Shown: in pieces, positions 6,771-7,721 of the stretch
Layout: each line of letters begins with the position of its first letter
Position numbering within the stretch: the stretch's first letter is position 1
Source of the DNA: Planctomycetales bacterium
GTDB lineage: Bacteria; Planctomycetota; Phycisphaerae; SM23-33
Reading direction: 5' to 3'
Length of the DNA stretch: 7,721 bases
NCBI GenBank assembly: GCA_030642005.1
Contig: DAOWOP010000123.1
Coordinates: 1-7,721 of the forward strand
Made by a program: the position numbers and the translations under genes
Notes under the pieces: generated by a model
Told to the model about the DNA's origin: nothing
The model's input: only the letters and a program-made list of their open reading frames with translations
The model's database searches: none

Positions 6771-7541
6771 GCCCTCTCGCAGGCGATTTCCCAGATAATT
6801 GTCAAGTTCCCTGATTGCGTGGACCTTCGAGATCGTCGCCTCCACGTCGTAGGCGACACGGACGAAACGCACCTGCCGCTCCTGGAGGATCACGTAACCG
6901 GCGCGGGTGTCGCGGTCCCTCGGCTGGCCGACAGAACCGACGTTAATCATAGCCTTGTGGTCGTCCAATTCATAGACCCCGCCAAGTTCGTCGGGGCTGT
7001 AAAAGTCGGGCGTCGGAAGGAACACGCCCGGCACGTGAGCATGGCCTATCAGGCAGATGTTCTCAAACCGCTCGAACATGCCTTGAATCTTGTTCGGAGC
7101 ATTATAAACATCGTCGGGAAAGATGTACTCATTAATAGGCCGGCGCGGCGAGCCGTGAACCAGCACAGTCTGACCGACAGGACACTCATCCGCCGACAGG
7201 ACGCTCTTGACGGGCAGGTTCCCGAGGAACTCCCATCGGCGGCGACGGGCGGCCTTGTCGGTTTCAGCCTCAAGCACCTTGCGAGTCCAGTAACAAGCGC
7301 CCTCCGCGCCGAAATTGAAATTGTTCGGCTCGTACATCACCGCGAAATCGTGATTACCCATAAGCGTAATCCGGCAGCGATCCAGCACCAGGTCCAGACA
7401 TTCCGCCGGCTGGGGACCGTAACCTACAATGTCGCCAAGACAGATAATCTGTCGGATCGCCTTGGCGGATATGTCATCAAGAACCGCCGTGAGGGCCTCA
7501 AGATTGCTGTGGATGTCGCTTATGACGGCTATTGGTTCCAT
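6765..7541 (-). CDS. Calcineurin-like metallophosphoesterase, YfcE/MJ0936-like
   Basis: Probable cytoplasmic phosphodiesterase or phosphatase with a two-metal centre; the substrate cannot be told from sequence. All family metal motifs are present in order: SDIH (D9, H11), CLGDIVGYGP (G36-D37), GNHD (62-65), LVHGSP (H129), GHAH (166-169), then NVGSVGQPRD (200-209), a hallmark of the small YfcE/MJ0936-type group. At 258 residues the length is typical and no signal peptide is seen. The ATG start is supported by GGAAG at 7555-7551, 9 nt upstream. It is the first gene of a likely two-gene operon with yidC. The link to membrane insertion is unexplained; the pairing may reflect gene order only. A relation to phospholipid or nucleotide turnover would be speculation. 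Confidence 0.92.
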   Translation of the reverse strand: MEPIAVISDIHSNLEALTAVLDDISAKAIRQIICLGDIVGYGPQPAECLDLVLDRCRITLMGNHDFAVMYEPNNFNFGAEGACYWTRKVLEAETDKAARRRRWEFLGNLPVKSVLSADECPVGQTVLVHGSPRRPINEYIFPDDVYNAPNKIQGMFERFENICLIGHAHVPGVFLPTPDFYSPDELGGVYELDDHKAMINVGSVGQPRDRDTRAGYVILQERQVRFVRVAYDVEATISKVHAIRELDNYLGNRLREGR

Positions 7542-7573
7542 TATCCCATTCTTCCAGATACGATAGACATGCT

Positions 7574-7603
7574 ATGCTATGTTCTCGAAACGGTAGTTGT
7601 CAA
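7574..7603 (-). promoter_or_regulatory. Putative promoter of the phosphoesterase-yidC operon
   Basis: On the - strand a perfect TTGACA (7603-7598) is followed after 18 nt by TAGCAT (7579-7574, 4/6 to TATAAT). The -10 motif overlaps a second copy (7574-7569), forming TAGCATAGCAT. Transcription would begin near 7567, giving a leader of about 26 nt that carries the GGAAG site. The -35 box is strong and the -10 box modest. Confidence 0.55.
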
Positions 7604-7679
7604 ACAGCGTTTGTGTTTGAAAACAGGGACCAAGGGAAAGACCGGAATACCGTGAAAAACAAAAAGCAACCGGATTTCC

Positions 7680-7721
7680 AATTACCAATTACGAATTACC
7701 AATTACGAATTACCAATTACG
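7680..7721. repeat. Heptad tandem repeat AATTACC/AATTACG, running off the window
   Basis: Six perfect 7-nt units alternate AATTACC and AATTACG, i.e. three copies of a 14-nt unit, and the array continues past the right edge. A degenerate unit (GATTTCC, 7673-7679) precedes it. It lies upstream of the phosphoesterase promoter. On the - strand each unit gives TAA, so all three frames are closed, while all + frames stay open. The stretch 7604-7672 between promoter and array shows no gene that I can support. Confidence 0.9.

Noticed and set aside
6819..7655. 278-residue open frame antisense to the metallophosphoesterase
   Set aside because: The opposite strand holds every metal motif of a known family; this frame has no recognisable motif and spans the promoter region as well.
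7680..7721. Part of a CRISPR array
   Set aside because: Units are 7 nt with no unique spacers between them; this is a simple tandem repeat.

Overview
The window reads as ordinary bacterial chromosome. Planctomycetota, probably the Phycisphaerae side, is my best guess. The clues are a long YidC with a Pro/Ala-rich N-terminal linker, a secreted TPR-like plus PQQ-type beta-propeller protein of a kind common in that phylum, high GC with weak Shine-Dalgarno sequences, and short 7-nt-periodic repeats between genes. This assignment is inference from general familiarity, not from a search.

Layout. The left part is on the + strand: the motor and gamma domains of an FtsK/SpoIIIE DNA translocase (1-1758, 5' side cut by the window edge), a compact HicB-HicA toxin-antitoxin pair with its own good sigma70-type promoter (1777-2264), and a 727-residue exported beta-propeller protein (2326-4509) whose promoter position suggests a leaderless mRNA. 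The right part is on the - strand: a metallophosphoesterase (7541-6765) followed after 11 nt by the membrane insertase yidC (6753-4660), apparently one transcript from a promoter with a perfect TTGACA box. The two halves converge on a strong hairpin at 4541-4595 that has a U-tract only in the yidC direction.

Two small heptad arrays, one across the yidC stop codon and one at the right edge of the window, share a 14-nt (2 x 7) architecture with TAC recurring every 7 nt. On one strand each array gives a stop codon every 7 nt, hence in all three frames. These arrays, the tandem octamer filling the spacer of the hicBA promoter, and the putative leaderless start are the most unusual things here. 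The protein-coding genes belong to known families, and I see no convincing new multi-gene system.

Functionally, FtsK (chromosome segregation at the septum) and YidC (membrane protein insertion) are housekeeping. HicBA is an accessory module placed between ftsK and the propeller gene. No stretch longer than 300 bases lacks a gene; the largest gaps are 4510-4659 (hairpin and repeat) and 7542-7721 (promoter and repeat).
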